DNA of 64,000 bases from Bacillota bacterium (GTDB lineage Bacteria; Bacillota; Clostridia; Acetivibrionales; DSM-1351), in contig JAEZRV010000090.1 in the NCBI GenBank assembly GCA_023444055.1, forward strand, positions 130,916 to 194,915, read 5' to 3'. Below, piece by piece: positions 27,935 to 37,729 of this stretch (position 1 is its first letter; the number at the start of each line of letters is the position of its first letter). A program made the position numbers and the translations under genes. The notes under the pieces were generated by a model. It was given only the letters and a program-made list of their open reading frames with translations, did no database searches and was not told where the DNA came from.

Positions 27935-30900
27935 TTATCTTACTGTCCATGTTGAACCTGAAGCAAGTACGTTACCATCATTATCTGTAATGTTGAATAC
28001 GTGAGTTACAGATGTTCTCTTTGCTGTATTGTCAGCATCAGCTTTAACAGTTAATACTACTACGTTTGCATTATCTTCGTTTGATATATCTGTTACAGTA
28101 TAGCCCTTAACAGTGAATGTCAATGATGATAAAGTAGATTCTTTTATTGCTTCACTGAATTCGATTGATATAGTACCTACTGTACCCTTAGCAACCTTAT
28201 TATTTGAATCATATAGAGCAGTTCCTGCATCTAATTTAACTGATGCTACTTTATCCGTAGCGTTATTAGAATCATGGTCGTAAGTTACTATTTCAGGAGC
28301 AGTGTTATCTTCAATTTCAATACCTGTCTGGTTTGCTCCTAATTTAGTACCAGAAATTGATTTCGTACTTGTCTCGTCTACAGTTGCAGCAGTTATAACT
28401 TGACTATCGTACTTAACATCTGTTTGTAAGTTTTTATCAAGAATCAATACTATTTCTGTATTTCCATCATCATTTGTTGTCATTGATTCTACTGACTGAG
28501 TTCTTATTGCACCTTCTGTAACACCTGTAAATACTATATCAGTATTGCTAAATGCATTTAATTGAGTATTAAATGTTATCTTAACCTTATTTATAGCAAC
28601 TAACTTAGCACTTGCAACTTTTACTACCTCAGCACCTATATTTGAAACCATTCTAGCATCAACAGAATTCTTAATTCTCTTTCCTGCTAAGTCCATGATT
28701 GGTGCAACCTTAACGTCAGGAGTAACATCTGCAGCAATTGTAGCATCTAAGTCTATAAGAATCTTTCTGTCAGATATCTTTGTAACTTTGTCTACGTCAC
28801 CGTCTAATGCAACCAATCCTATAAAGTTATCATCAGCATCTTTATTCTTAATGTCAACCATATAGTTAGTTAAGTCTAGCATCTGAGCTTCATTCATTGG
28901 CTCAGTAAATGTGATATAAATTTTACCCTCTGCGTTTACTGCATAACATTGAACATCATCTGCATCATATTGAGCATCTTTTATATCAGGAGCTGTATTA
29001 TCTTTAGTTGTGAATGTGTAAACAATATCCTGAGTTGTTTCATTTCCGGACTTATCTACAGCTTTCTTAACTACTACCTGATACTCTGTGTTATCATCTA
29101 AGTTTGAATTAGCAGCCAGTGTTACTGTATAATCAGTTGCATTATAGCTCGCTGTAAAGTCTACAGTTTCATTGTTTGCTACTGACTTAAATGTGTAGTT
29201 ATCTTCGTTTTCTGCCTGTGTTACATCAAGGTCTTCATCAAATGTCAATAAAGCATTTACGTTTGTAGTGAAGTCCCCTTTTGAAAGTGTAGGTGCAGTT
29301 ACGTCAACTACTACTTGTGCTGTTAGAGTTTGATCTGGAACCTTAACTCCGTATCCGTCTACCAATTTGTAGCTATCCTGAGCATCGCTGTTTACTAAGA
29401 ATAAGTTAACATTTCCAGCAGGCACTCTTGAAGCATCTGCATATGTGAATGTTATTGAATCCACATACTTGTCACTAGTTGTAGCTGTTGAAAGATATGC
29501 AGCTGCATTCTTTACTGAGTGGTACAATTTGATGTCTGCTCCCTTAACTGGTTTTGAGAAGGAAAGCTTAACTGATGTTGGCTTAGCCTCACTTACTGTA
29601 ACAACTGGTACAGAAGTGTCTTTTACATAGTTAAATGTTGTGTTGCTCTTGAATACTGAATATTCAGCATAGTCTCTGATTGCTCCTGTAGCAGTTACTC
29701 CTGCATCATTTACTGTAACAACTACCGGACCTTCTAAAAGCTTAGTTCCAACAGTCAAATTAATAACGTTTTTGCTTAATTCCGCTTTCTGAACATAATA
29801 TTGATATGTTCCGCTCATTACTTTGAAGTTTGAACCTACAAGCTCATCAGCAGATCCGCCATATACTGGCTCTGAGAATGTCAACTTAATATTGGATTCA
29901 CCAGTAGCTTCTGCTTTTACTAGAGTAGGGAGAATTCCATCCTCTACTACTATATCAGTTGTTTCTACATCTTTAGCCAATTTATTGCCATTAGCTGCTT
30001 TTATATCCTTCTTAACTACTACTTTTGCTTTAGATGAATTTGATAGTTTATCTGTAACAGCATTGTCAAGAGTAATAGTTACAGTTTTTCCATCATCGCC
30101 TAGTACAGCACTATTAGCACCTAGAGTCATAGCAGATGTTGAACCATTGTTGTAAACTTCATAGAAGTTTTCATTTTCAGCTGAATCTTTGTTCATAGCT
30201 TGGTTAAATACTACTTCTAACTGTTTTGTATTTAAAGCTTTAACAGATCCTATAGCTACTTCTGCGGTAACAGGTGCGGCTAGTAATCCGGCTTTCATAG
30301 CAGCATCCTTGATAGCAGGCTTAGATTCTACTATCTTTTCAATAATATTTGCTGTTCCGCTGGAATATTTAGCTTTAAGTGCGCCATACATTATTCCTAC
30401 TGCATGGTCTCTTAGAAGTCCTTCTTTCTCATACCCCGCATATGCAGCGATTCCATCTGCTCCGTCAACTTCTGAAAGCTGATCTACTGCTTCATACCAA
30501 TTAGGTACATTGTATCCCATTTGCTTCAATAATAATGTTGCAAATTGTCCGCCCTTAAGGTTTTCCCCATCATTAAGGTATAATCCGTTAGCTTCTTTTG
30601 ATCCTGACATTATGCCTTGGCTTACCAAGTATGCCAATCTCTTTTTAGCTGATGTTGATACTTTTGCAACATCTTTAAAATTCTTGAGTATTTCATCTGC
30701 TTGTGCGTCTGACAATGCCATTGCAGCATCATCCATGTTAAATAGTTTTGTTAATAGTATTGCTCCTTGTCCCCTTGTTAGACCAGCCTCAAGAGCAGGT
30801 TCGAAAGTGTCTGGATTTGTTCCTGCATACAAGTCTAATGTGTTAAGAACAGTTGCTTTTTCACCGTTCACTGTAGTTGCTGTATCTGCAAATGCTGGAA

Positions 30901-30964
30901 CCATACTAGTTACAGTCATTGCAAGAGCAACTGCAACAGCAGAAAATTTCTTAAAATTTTTCAT
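27935..30964 (-). CDS. Large S-layer protein, SLH plus Ig-like domains (paralogue 2)
   Basis: 1,009 residues. Signal peptide 1-26 (VPAFADTA). N-terminal SLH-like modules (about 35-215: LTRGQGAILLTKLFNMD, KGGQFATLLLKQMGYNV, LRDHAVGIMYGALK) then Ig-like domains with strands nearly identical to the downstream paralogue, for example VKALNTKQLEVVFNQAMNKD, LTFSEPVYGGSADELV and ITFTEPMNEAQMLD. It ends exactly at STWTVR, five residues shorter than the paralogue. Likely the major S-layer subunit or an alternative one; the two may be expressed under different conditions since each has its own promoter. Confidence 0.9.
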   Translation of the reverse strand: MKNFKKFSAVAVALAMTVTSMVPAFADTATTVNGEKATVLNTLDLYAGTNPDTFEPALEAGLTRGQGAILLTKLFNMDDAAMALSDAQADEILKNFKDVAKVSTSAKKRLAYLVSQGIMSGSKEANGLYLNDGENLKGGQFATLLLKQMGYNVPNWYEAVDQLSEVDGADGIAAYAGYEKEGLLRDHAVGIMYGALKAKYSSGTANIIEKIVESKPAIKDAAMKAGLLAAPVTAEVAIGSVKALNTKQLEVVFNQAMNKDSAENENFYEVYNNGSTSAMTLGANSAVLGDDGKTVTITLDNAVTDKLSNSSKAKVVVKKDIKAANGNKLAKDVETTDIVVEDGILPTLVKAEATGESNIKLTFSEPVYGGSADELVGSNFKVMSGTYQYYVQKAELSKNVINLTVGTKLLEGPVVVTVNDAGVTATGAIRDYAEYSVFKSNTTFNYVKDTSVPVVTVSEAKPTSVKLSFSKPVKGADIKLYHSVKNAAAYLSTATTSDKYVDSITFTYADASRVPAGNVNLFLVNSDAQDSYKLVDGYGVKVPDQTLTAQVVVDVTAPTLSKGDFTTNVNALLTFDEDLDVTQAENEDNYTFKSVANNETVDFTASYNATDYTVTLAANSNLDDNTEYQVVVKKAVDKSGNETTQDIVYTFTTKDNTAPDIKDAQYDADDVQCYAVNAEGKIYITFTEPMNEAQMLDLTNYMVDIKNKDADDNFIGLVALDGDVDKVTKISDRKILIDLDATIAADVTPDVKVAPIMDLAGKRIKNSVDARMVSNIGAEVVKVASAKLVAINKVKITFNTQLNAFSNTDIVFTGVTEGAIRTQSVESMTTNDDGNTEIVLILDKNLQTDVKYDSQVITAATVDETSTKSISGTKLGANQTGIEIEDNTAPEIVTYDHDSNNATDKVASVKLDAGTALYDSNNKVAKGTVGTISIEFSEAIKESTLSSLTFTVKGYTVTDISNEDNANVVVLTVKADADNTAKRTSVTHVFNITDNDGNVLASGSTWTVR

Positions 30965-31093
30965 TTAAAATCCCCCTTGGTTTTTTAGTGACCTTCAAAT
31001 TTTTCACTGAGGAGCTAGGTCATCATGCTTTCCTCAGTAGGTTAGGAATTAGGTATCAAGATGTTTTATGTCAACCTCTCGACTACATGTGTT

Positions 31094-31123
31094 ATTATAG
31101 CACCTGCCTTTTTACATAGTCAA
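31094..31123 (-). promoter_or_regulatory. Near-consensus promoter for S-layer paralogue 2
   Basis: TTGACT (31118-31123), 18 bases, TATAAT (31094-31099) on the minus strand. The leader of about 125 bases to the ATG at 30964 contains ACTGAGGA pairing with TCCTCAGT and TGACCT pairing with AGGTCA, two alternative stems, before AAGGGGG. Confidence 0.8.
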
Positions 31124-31237
31124 CATAATATCGTAGTTGTAAACTACTTGTAACCCTTATGTAATGGGCATTTGTACACATGTAGGACTATTATGGTAAA
31201 CCCAGTAATCCCATGTGCTACAGTCCTCTAAATGCAC

Positions 31238-31282
31238 TAAAAAAAACCACTCAGAGTGAGATAATCATTCAGAGTGGTTTTT
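31238..31282 (-). terminator. Hairpin terminator of glgCD
   Basis: On the minus strand AAACCACTC and GAGTGGTTT pair around an AT-rich loop, ending in an eight-base T run. It is about 95 bases beyond the glgD stop. The rest of 31124-31377 shows nothing recognisable. Confidence 0.8.
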
Positions 31283-31377
31283 GCCTTTACTACGGTTTAG
31301 TTTTAATATTCTATTGTAAATAGCCTAAACTAGTGCCTTTCAGCCTGTACTAATTAAGCCTTATAGTTAAGCTTTAG

Positions 31378-32496
31378 CTATACCATTACATTTTTCCCTA
31401 TTATAATAGGCCATGTTTCTTCACCTTTTAAGCATCTACCTTTTGATAAAATTACATTCTTATCAAGTATTGCATAGGTTAATGTAGAATTCTCTTCTAC
31501 AATACTTTCCTGCATGACTATACTATCCTTAACAACAGCACCTTTCTTAACTGTAACGCCTCTAAACAAAACACTGTTTTCAACAGTTCCCTCTATTATA
31601 CATCCGTCTGCCACAATCGAGTTTCTAACCTCTGCCTCTTCATTGAACTTTGCAGGCGCTTCATCTTTTACCTTCGTATATATTTTTGCTGAGCCAAGTA
31701 GTTCTCTACTCACTTCTGGTTTTAGTAGCTCCATATTGCACTTGTAATACATTTGAACTGAGGATATACTTCTCCAATAGCCATTAAATTTATAGCCACA
31801 AATCTTAAGTTTATGTAGCATTTTAACTATTATATCTAAAACAAAATCATAATAACCATGTGCTACACATTCTTCTAGTAAAGATATAAGTAATTCTCTT
31901 TTTATTAAATAAGTACCTAATGAACCTAAAAGCGTATTAGGATGTATGGGTTTTTCTTGAAAATCAATTACTCTTTGATCAACATCTACCTGAAGAATAC
32001 CCATATTAGAAACTTCTTCTATAGGTACATCACTCATTTCCCTATATGCAATTGTAATATCAGCATCGGTTTCCTTATGCTGCCTTAACATATCATCAAA
32101 GGTTGTCGTATAGACACAGTTACCTTGTGAAATAAGTACATACTCTTCATTACTTCTCTTTAAAAATGTAAGATTGTTATACATTGAATCAGCTGTGCCT
32201 CTATACCAGCCAGAATTATCATCTGCCAGAAATGGCGGAAAAATAAACAACCCGTCAGTTTTCCTGTCTAAATCCCATTCCTTCCCAGAGCCTAAGTGAT
32301 CCATCAGAGATCTAAAGCTATACTGAGTTATAACGCCAACATTTCTAATACCCGAATTCACCATATTTGACAATACAAAATCAATCGCTCTATATTTGCC
32401 TCCAACAGGAACAGCAGGACTTGATCTCATTGTTGAAAGTTCTTTAAGCTTTGTGCTTCTTCCACCTGATAATATAATACCCATTACATTTTTCAT
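31378..32496 (-). CDS. glgD: GlgD, regulatory subunit of ADP-glucose pyrophosphorylase
   Basis: 372 residues, shorter than GlgC. It has the nucleotidyltransferase fold but the loop reads GGRSTKLKELSTMRSSPA, where catalytic GlgC has GGQGSRLGVLTKNVAKPA; loss of the conserved glycine and basic residues is a hallmark of GlgD, which boosts activity of the GlgC/GlgD heterotetramer in Firmicutes. A left-handed beta-helix follows (about 285-372: NSIVADGCIIEGTVENSVLF). The ATG overlaps the end of glgC by four bases, so translation is coupled. Confidence 0.9.
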   Translation of the reverse strand: MKNVMGIILSGGRSTKLKELSTMRSSPAVPVGGKYRAIDFVLSNMVNSGIRNVGVITQYSFRSLMDHLGSGKEWDLDRKTDGLFIFPPFLADDNSGWYRGTADSMYNNLTFLKRSNEEYVLISQGNCVYTTTFDDMLRQHKETDADITIAYREMSDVPIEEVSNMGILQVDVDQRVIDFQEKPIHPNTLLGSLGTYLIKRELLISLLEECVAHGYYDFVLDIIVKMLHKLKICGYKFNGYWRSISSVQMYYKCNMELLKPEVSRELLGSAKIYTKVKDEAPAKFNEEAEVRNSIVADGCIIEGTVENSVLFRGVTVKKGAVVKDSIVMQESIVEENSTLTYAILDKNVILSKGRCLKGEETWPIIIGKNVMV

Positions 32497-33773
32497 TCAG
32501 TAACACCTCCTTTGAATACGCTTTTGCCCGACTCTATAATTAGTGAATCAAAGTCATCTGAATTAGCACCTACATCTATCATTGCATTCTTACCTATTAT
32601 TGCACCCTCAGGTATACTAGCTTGCTCTCCAACTACTGTTATACCAGAGTTATATATACCAGGCTTGTATTCATTCTGTATATCCTCACCCTCGCCCAGT
32701 TTGGAATTAGCTCCAATTGTAACAAACTCACTAATGATACTTTTCTTTATTGATACATTTTTACCGATTTTTGAGTTTGACATTATTATAGAATCCTCTA
32801 TAACAGCACCTTCTTCAACTATTACACCTGGAAACAGTATAGAATTAATTACCGTACCATATATTGTACAGCCTTCAGCAATCATAGACTTTTTAACGCA
32901 AGCAGCAGGGCCTATATAATGTGCTGGTTTTACTGGATTTGGAGTATATATCTTCCAATCTGCATCGAATAAATTGAATGGAGGAATTCTACCTACCAAG
33001 TCCATGTTAGACTCCCAAAATGCTTGAATTGTACCAACATCTCTCCAATAACCAGAGAATTGATATGCCCACATGCTTTTCCCATCTTCAAGCATAGCGG
33101 GGATAATATTTTTACCAAAATCATTATCAGAATCTATGCATTCATTATCCTTTATCAAATACTCCCTGAGAGCAAGCCAATTAAAAATATACACACCCAT
33201 CGAGGCAAGCGTACTCTTAGGTTTTTTCGGTTTTTCCTCAAATTCATAGATATTTCCATTCTCGTGACAATTCATGATTCCGTATCGGCTAGCTTCCTCA
33301 TATGGAACATTTATAACCGATATCGTCGCATCAGCATTATTTTCCTTGTGGAAATCAAGCATTTTTGAATAATCCATTTTATAAATGTGGTCACCAGATA
33401 GTATAATGACATACTCTGGGGAATACCTATCTATATAATGAATGTTCTGATATACCGCATTTGCAGTTCCCTTAAACCATTCTCCACTTTCAGCTTTTAA
33501 ATAAGGAGAAAGTATTGTTACTCCCCCATCAATTCTATCCATATCCCATGGTTTGCCTATCCCTATGTGCGAATTAAGCTTGAGCGGCTGGTATTGTGTT
33601 AATACACCTACAGTATCAATTCCAGAATTTATACAATTACTTAGTGAAAAATCAATTATTCTATATTTACCACCGTATAGTACAGCTGGCTTTGCAACAT
33701 TTTTTGTAAGAACGCCTAATCTGCTACCCTGCCCTCCAGCAAGTAATAATGCTATCATTTCTTTTTTAATCAT
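32493..33773 (-). CDS. glgC: Glucose-1-phosphate adenylyltransferase, catalytic subunit
   Basis: Makes ADP-glucose from glucose-1-phosphate and ATP, the committed step of glycogen synthesis. 426 residues: LLAGGQGSRLGVLTKNVAKP (ATP-binding loop), YRIIDFSLSNCINSG, ILSGDHIYKMDYSKML (metal Asp), FEEKPKKPKSTLASMGVYIF and SGYWRDVGTIQAFWESNMDL are all present, then a beta-helix with LFPGVIVEEGAVIEDSIIM. No glycogen synthase or branching enzyme lies in the window. Surface-sugar GalU and RfbA genes draw on the same glucose-1-phosphate pool. Confidence 0.95.
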   Translation of the reverse strand: MIKKEMIALLLAGGQGSRLGVLTKNVAKPAVLYGGKYRIIDFSLSNCINSGIDTVGVLTQYQPLKLNSHIGIGKPWDMDRIDGGVTILSPYLKAESGEWFKGTANAVYQNIHYIDRYSPEYVIILSGDHIYKMDYSKMLDFHKENNADATISVINVPYEEASRYGIMNCHENGNIYEFEEKPKKPKSTLASMGVYIFNWLALREYLIKDNECIDSDNDFGKNIIPAMLEDGKSMWAYQFSGYWRDVGTIQAFWESNMDLVGRIPPFNLFDADWKIYTPNPVKPAHYIGPAACVKKSMIAEGCTIYGTVINSILFPGVIVEEGAVIEDSIIMSNSKIGKNVSIKKSIISEFVTIGANSKLGEGEDIQNEYKPGIYNSGITVVGEQASIPEGAIIGKNAMIDVGANSDDFDSLIIESGKSVFKGGVTE

Positions 33774-33937
33774 TGCATCAACTCCCGGTATAGTCTTTTT
33801 TATTTAAAGAAAATTACTCCTACTAACACTTTATGTTATACAAATAATTCTACATTAAACACACTTTTCCCTTTTTTATTAGGAAATTATGCAAAATAAA
33901 GTTTTTTAAGCAGTACCAAATAATGTATTTAGCCTAC

Positions 33938-33979
33938 AAAAAAAGCCAAAGCCATCAGTAATTTGAGGCTTTAGCCTTG
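33938..33979 (-). terminator. Hairpin terminator of the Cys-rich protein gene
   Basis: On the minus strand AAGGCTAAAGCC pairs with GGCTTTGGCTT around a 13-base loop, then seven Ts. It is the only structure seen in the 319-base gap 33774-34092. Confidence 0.8.
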
Positions 33980-34092
33980 TTAAATTTGAGTAGCATTAAA
34001 TTATCAGCTCAATTTTCGCACATATAGTATTTTGAGTCTATGGTAGCTCATATATCAAGGAGAAAAATAAATAACTTTTGCTATAGTACTAT

Positions 34093-34452
34093 TTATACTG
34101 CATTGTGAGTAAAGCAAGCAATGCTACAAACAGGTATGTCTGTTACAGAACCGACTGTTCCGATCGGATTACCAGTTTGCATATTTGTATTATCCCCCAT
34201 ACAACCCATTCCATTTGCATATTGTGTTCCGTTACATGAATTTCCTATAGCGCAACCCGGTGCAGGACCTATCTGAGTGATTAATTTTACAAAGCATTCA
34301 TTTACTCCCAGAAGCACACCTGTAAATCCACATCCCGACATACCACCGCTGGTTGTAAATATAGTAACTGTTTGGCCAATATATTTTTTCATTGCACAAA
34401 CAATATCACCGTTCAGAGTAAGACCTTCGCTGTAGTAACAATCTTCTGACAT
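34093..34452 (-). CDS. Cys/Gly-rich 119-residue protein of unknown function
   Basis: No family recognised with certainty. The first half has a small-barrel look: IGQTVTIFTTSGGMSGCGFTGVLLGVNECFVKLIT, split by glycines, resembling an SH3/Lsm-like strand pattern. The second half is Cys-, Gly- and Asn-rich (GPAPGCAIGNSCNG, GMGCMGDN) and ends CSIACF. There are ten cysteines and no signal peptide. Such composition is seen in clostridial spore-coat or surface proteins; that is only a guess. Strong GGAGCGGGGG before the ATG and its own terminator indicate a real, monocistronic gene. Confidence 0.7.
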   Translation of the reverse strand: MSEDCYYSEGLTLNGDIVCAMKKYIGQTVTIFTTSGGMSGCGFTGVLLGVNECFVKLITQIGPAPGCAIGNSCNGTQYANGMGCMGDNTNMQTGNPIGTVGSVTDIPVCSIACFTHNAV

Positions 34453-34643
34453 AATCCCCCGCTCCTTTCAAAATAATTATTTTGATACAATACAATTTAT
34501 GTTAACGGGTTTATATGTGTTACAGCAATATGGAAATTTAGTATAATCGTAAAACATAACTTCCTAGAAAATTATCTTAGAATACAAAGTTCTACATAGA
34601 GTCCTTCTATTAAGCTTTCACCTTGTAAAAGTTCATTACATTC

Positions 34644-35426
34644 TCAACACTCTTTTATAATCCAATCAAATATCTTAAGCCTCTCTGTGCTATCAACTGG
34701 TTTCCCAGAATCAAAGTAAACAATTTCTCCACTTTTTTTCTGAGTGTTGAAAGCACCCTGTTCATCTAGCAAGTACCTTAAATATTTTATGGTTCCTACA
34801 CTTCCATCTATAATATCTATATACTCTGGAAGCACCTCTTTGAATACCTTCCTGTATATTGGGAAATGTGTACATCCCAAAACAAATGTTTTATAGTTGC
34901 TAATATCAAAGGTTGACAATTTCTCTTTAATAACAGGAATAACTTTGTCATAGTCAAATACCATGTGCTCAGCTAACTCAACTAATTCAGGAAATGCCAA
35001 GTAATCAACAATATGCTCTGTATCTACTCTTTGAACTAAATTGTGAAACTTTTCTTCCCGAAGTGTAAGCGGCGTTGCCAAAACAAGTACCCTTTTACCA
35101 TTGCCATTCTGAACGGCAGGCTTTACAGCCGGTTCCATGCCTACTATAGGGAAAGAATACATACCGCGCAACTCTCTTACTGCTATACTAGTAGCAGTAT
35201 TACATGCTACAACAAGTGCCTTTATACCTTGCTTGACCAAGAACTCTACCGCATTAAAAATATAAGTGCGAACCTCATCCTTAGTTTTTGTTCCATATGG
35301 TACGTGTTCTATATCTGCATAGTATATATAGTTTTCGTTAGGAAGCTGCCTAATGGCTTCTGAAAGAACTGTAATTCCACCGAAGCCAGAATCTAAAAAA
35401 CCTATACTGTTACCATTGATATTCAT
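34644..35426 (-). CDS. murI: Glutamate racemase
   Basis: Makes D-glutamate for peptidoglycan. 260 residues. FLDSGFGGITVL (substrate loop, catalytic Asp region), VVACNTATSIAVRELR (first catalytic Cys) and VLGCTHFPIYR (second catalytic Cys) are intact. AAGGAG precedes the ATG. Forty bases downstream of a small membrane protein gene, probably in one transcript. Confidence 0.95.
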   Translation of the reverse strand: MNINGNSIGFLDSGFGGITVLSEAIRQLPNENYIYYADIEHVPYGTKTKDEVRTYIFNAVEFLVKQGIKALVVACNTATSIAVRELRGMYSFPIVGMEPAVKPAVQNGNGKRVLVLATPLTLREEKFHNLVQRVDTEHIVDYLAFPELVELAEHMVFDYDKVIPVIKEKLSTFDISNYKTFVLGCTHFPIYRKVFKEVLPEYIDIIDGSVGTIKYLRYLLDEQGAFNTQKKSGEIVYFDSGKPVDSTERLKIFDWIIKEC

Positions 35427-35465
35427 AGAACTTCTCCTTTGTTTTTATTAACCTAATAACTCTTT

Positions 35466-35858
35466 TTATCTTCGTGAATCTCCAGATATTCTCATCATTA
35501 TTGCAAAAATCACCCATCCTATCCCACAATAGATGACCGAAGGTAAAAAATATATAAAGTACATCAATTCATGAAACATATTTGAAAAGCTGCCATTGCC
35601 ATAATAGCTATATATTGAAACACCTAACGAATACATAGATGCTAGAATCAAGCTCAAAGGTATATTAATTAACAACTCCCGTTCACGAAACCTATTGTAA
35701 ATTATAAGCAATATTAACGGAAATATGACGGCAGTAATACCAAAAACAATATACATCCCTGTCATAGGTAACTTCAATCTTATTATAAATATTAACATAA
35801 TAATTATAATTGCAGCCTCAATAATGCTTAGTCCCAAAACCCTTAAAAAATTTCTCAT
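35466..35858 (-). CDS. Small four-helix membrane protein, unknown
   Basis: 130 residues with four hydrophobic segments (about 7-27, 34-53, 65-85, 98-122) linked by short basic loops, and no charged catalytic motif. The family is not recognised. It precedes murI by 40 bases with GGAG before the ATG and may act in envelope biogenesis, but nothing more can be said. Confidence 0.65.
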   Translation of the reverse strand: MRNFLRVLGLSIIEAAIIIIMLIFIIRLKLPMTGMYIVFGITAVIFPLILLIIYNRFRERELLINIPLSLILASMYSLGVSIYSYYGNGSFSNMFHELMYFIYFLPSVIYCGIGWVIFAIMMRISGDSRR

Positions 35859-36237
35859 TTGTTTACTCCATCTAATATCTTTTTTGTTACTGTCATATTA
35901 TATAATATAGGGTAAAATGTATCAAATTTTTTATAGTAAATCATATTAACACAACTTTCATTGATAAGTTTAAACACCTACAATTTTCAACTGGGTATAT
36001 TGAGTTATTAATATTAATTACCATATTGAAGGCATGTTAATCCTTCCAGTAACCTTGGCAGAAGTGACTGAAGTATAACTAGAGTGTGCTAATTTTGAAT
36101 ATAAATAAAAAATCAAAATGTAAGGAACAGGTTTCGGATTTTATTTCCGTAGAGGCCCTTATATGGTATAATCGATTTTGGAACGTCTATCCAGACTTGC
36201 AATATGATTAAAAGTATATTATTTGGAGGAATATGTA
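35859..36237 (+). promoter_or_regulatory. Divergent spacer with candidate promoter for the acyl-CoA synthetase gene
   Basis: 379 bases between divergent genes. A plus-strand TATAAT lies at 36167-36172, about 66 bases before the ATG, with only a weak -35 (TTTCCG, 18-base spacing). No riboswitch or repeat was recognised. Confidence 0.35.
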
Positions 36238-37716
36238 ATGGTTGGGCAGATCTACAAGAACAATTATAACAGTGCTTCAATTGCATTGAAGTTTAGGGAA
36301 GATAGTATCACTTATGGACAGCTTGATAAAATAGTATTAGGGTATGCAAGTATCCTTAAAAAGGCCGGGTTAGAAGCAGGGGATAGAGTTTTATTGAGTT
36401 GTATTAATTGTCCTGAATTCATATATTCTTATTTTGGAACTGTAAGAAATGGTGGGGTTATCGTTCCTATTAATTTAATGCTTACTATGGAAGAGATTGA
36501 TTATATGGCAAAAGATTCAGAAGCCAAAGTTATGATTATACATCCTGTGATGTTACGAAAAGCTAAAACTACTAAAGAAACCATCCAAAATGTGCTAGGT
36601 ATAAAGGTCATTGTATTGGATGAAGAGTTTAAAAAGAGTATTTCAGAAATCTCAACAGAAGGGTTTGAAGATTTTTCTGATGAAAAGGCAATTTCCACAT
36701 TCCTCTATACCTCTGGAACGACTGGAAAGCAAAAAGCAGCTATGCTTACTCATAAAAACCTTGTCTTTAATGCAGAACAATGCCATATAGCACTTACTGC
36801 AAGATCTGATGATAAGTATATGTGCGTACTGCCAATGTTCCATGTATTTGCATTCACCGCCTGTGTCCTAATGCCTTTATGGTCCGGTGCAACAATTATA
36901 ATAATGGAAACCTTTCAACCGAAAGAGGTTATTGAATCTTTGATAAAAGATGATATCACCATATTTATGGGTGTACCTTCAATGTATGTGGTTTTATTGG
37001 AGGCTAATAAGAAAAATATTACTTTTCCGAAACTCCGCATTGCAGTTTCAGGTGGAGCGGCGCTACCAGTTGAAATATTCAGACAGGCAAAGGAAATCAT
37101 GAAGCTTCCTGTTATAGAAGGCTATGGTTTGACGGAGGCCTCTCCTGCAGTATGCTTTAACCCCCCGCTTGGAATACAAAAAGAAGGCTCTATTGGCTTA
37201 CCTATCCCTAATGTAGAATGCAAAATTGCAAATGAAAATGATGTTGAACTACCAGCAGGAGAAGTCGGTGAGCTGACGGTCAGGGGAGAAAATGTCATGT
37301 TAGGGTACTTCAATAAGGAAGAAGAAACTAAAAAAGCTCTTCTAAATGGGTGGCTTCACACAGGAGATCTCGCAAAAAAGGATGAAGATGGTTACATTTA
37401 CATCGTAGATAGAAAAAAGGATATGGTTATTGTTGGAGGTCTGAATGTATATCCTAGAGAAGTCGAGGAAGTAATCTATCAGTACTCTAAGGTGAAAAAG
37501 GCTGCTGTTATTGGAATGAGTGACAAAATTAGGGGTGAATATGTAAAAGCTTTTATCGTTCTAAAAGATGGTGAGGAATGTACAATAAAAGAGATACTTC
37601 ATTATTTGAAAGAACGACTTGCAATATATAAGTTGCCACGTGTTATAGAATTTATTCCCGTTCTTCCCAAAAATAGCACTGGAAAGATACTTAAGCGAAT
37701 GCTCAAAGAGCAGTGA
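36238..37716 (+). CDS. AMP-forming acyl-CoA synthetase
   Basis: 492 residues from the ATG at 36238; an in-frame TTG at 36223 was rejected since it overlaps the GGAGGA site that lies seven bases before the ATG. The ANL-fold motifs are intact: LYTSGTTGKQKAAMLTH (P-loop, about 155), GYGLTEASP (about 293) and HTGDLAKKDEDGYIYIVDRKKDM, and the C-terminal catalytic lysine in NSTGKILKRML. It activates a carboxylic acid, probably medium or long-chain fatty acid, to its CoA thioester. Monocistronic, with a terminator directly after. Confidence 0.9.
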   Translation: MVGQIYKNNYNSASIALKFREDSITYGQLDKIVLGYASILKKAGLEAGDRVLLSCINCPEFIYSYFGTVRNGGVIVPINLMLTMEEIDYMAKDSEAKVMIIHPVMLRKAKTTKETIQNVLGIKVIVLDEEFKKSISEISTEGFEDFSDEKAISTFLYTSGTTGKQKAAMLTHKNLVFNAEQCHIALTARSDDKYMCVLPMFHVFAFTACVLMPLWSGATIIIMETFQPKEVIESLIKDDITIFMGVPSMYVVLLEANKKNITFPKLRIAVSGGAALPVEIFRQAKEIMKLPVIEGYGLTEASPAVCFNPPLGIQKEGSIGLPIPNVECKIANENDVELPAGEVGELTVRGENVMLGYFNKEEETKKALLNGWLHTGDLAKKDEDGYIYIVDRKKDMVIVGGLNVYPREVEEVIYQYSKVKKAAVIGMSDKIRGEYVKAFIVLKDGEECTIKEILHYLKERLAIYKLPRVIEFIPVLPKNSTGKILKRMLKEQ

Positions 37717-37729
37717 TGCTGTATATGAT

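Noticed and set aside
30510..30968. 152-residue open frame on the plus strand
   Set aside because: Exactly antisense to the start of an S-layer gene with clear signal peptide; it is a shadow of its codon bias with no RBS.
32512..32919. 135-residue plus-strand frame
   Set aside because: Antisense to the beta-helix repeats of glgC, whose regular codons leave the opposite frame open; no RBS or homology pattern.
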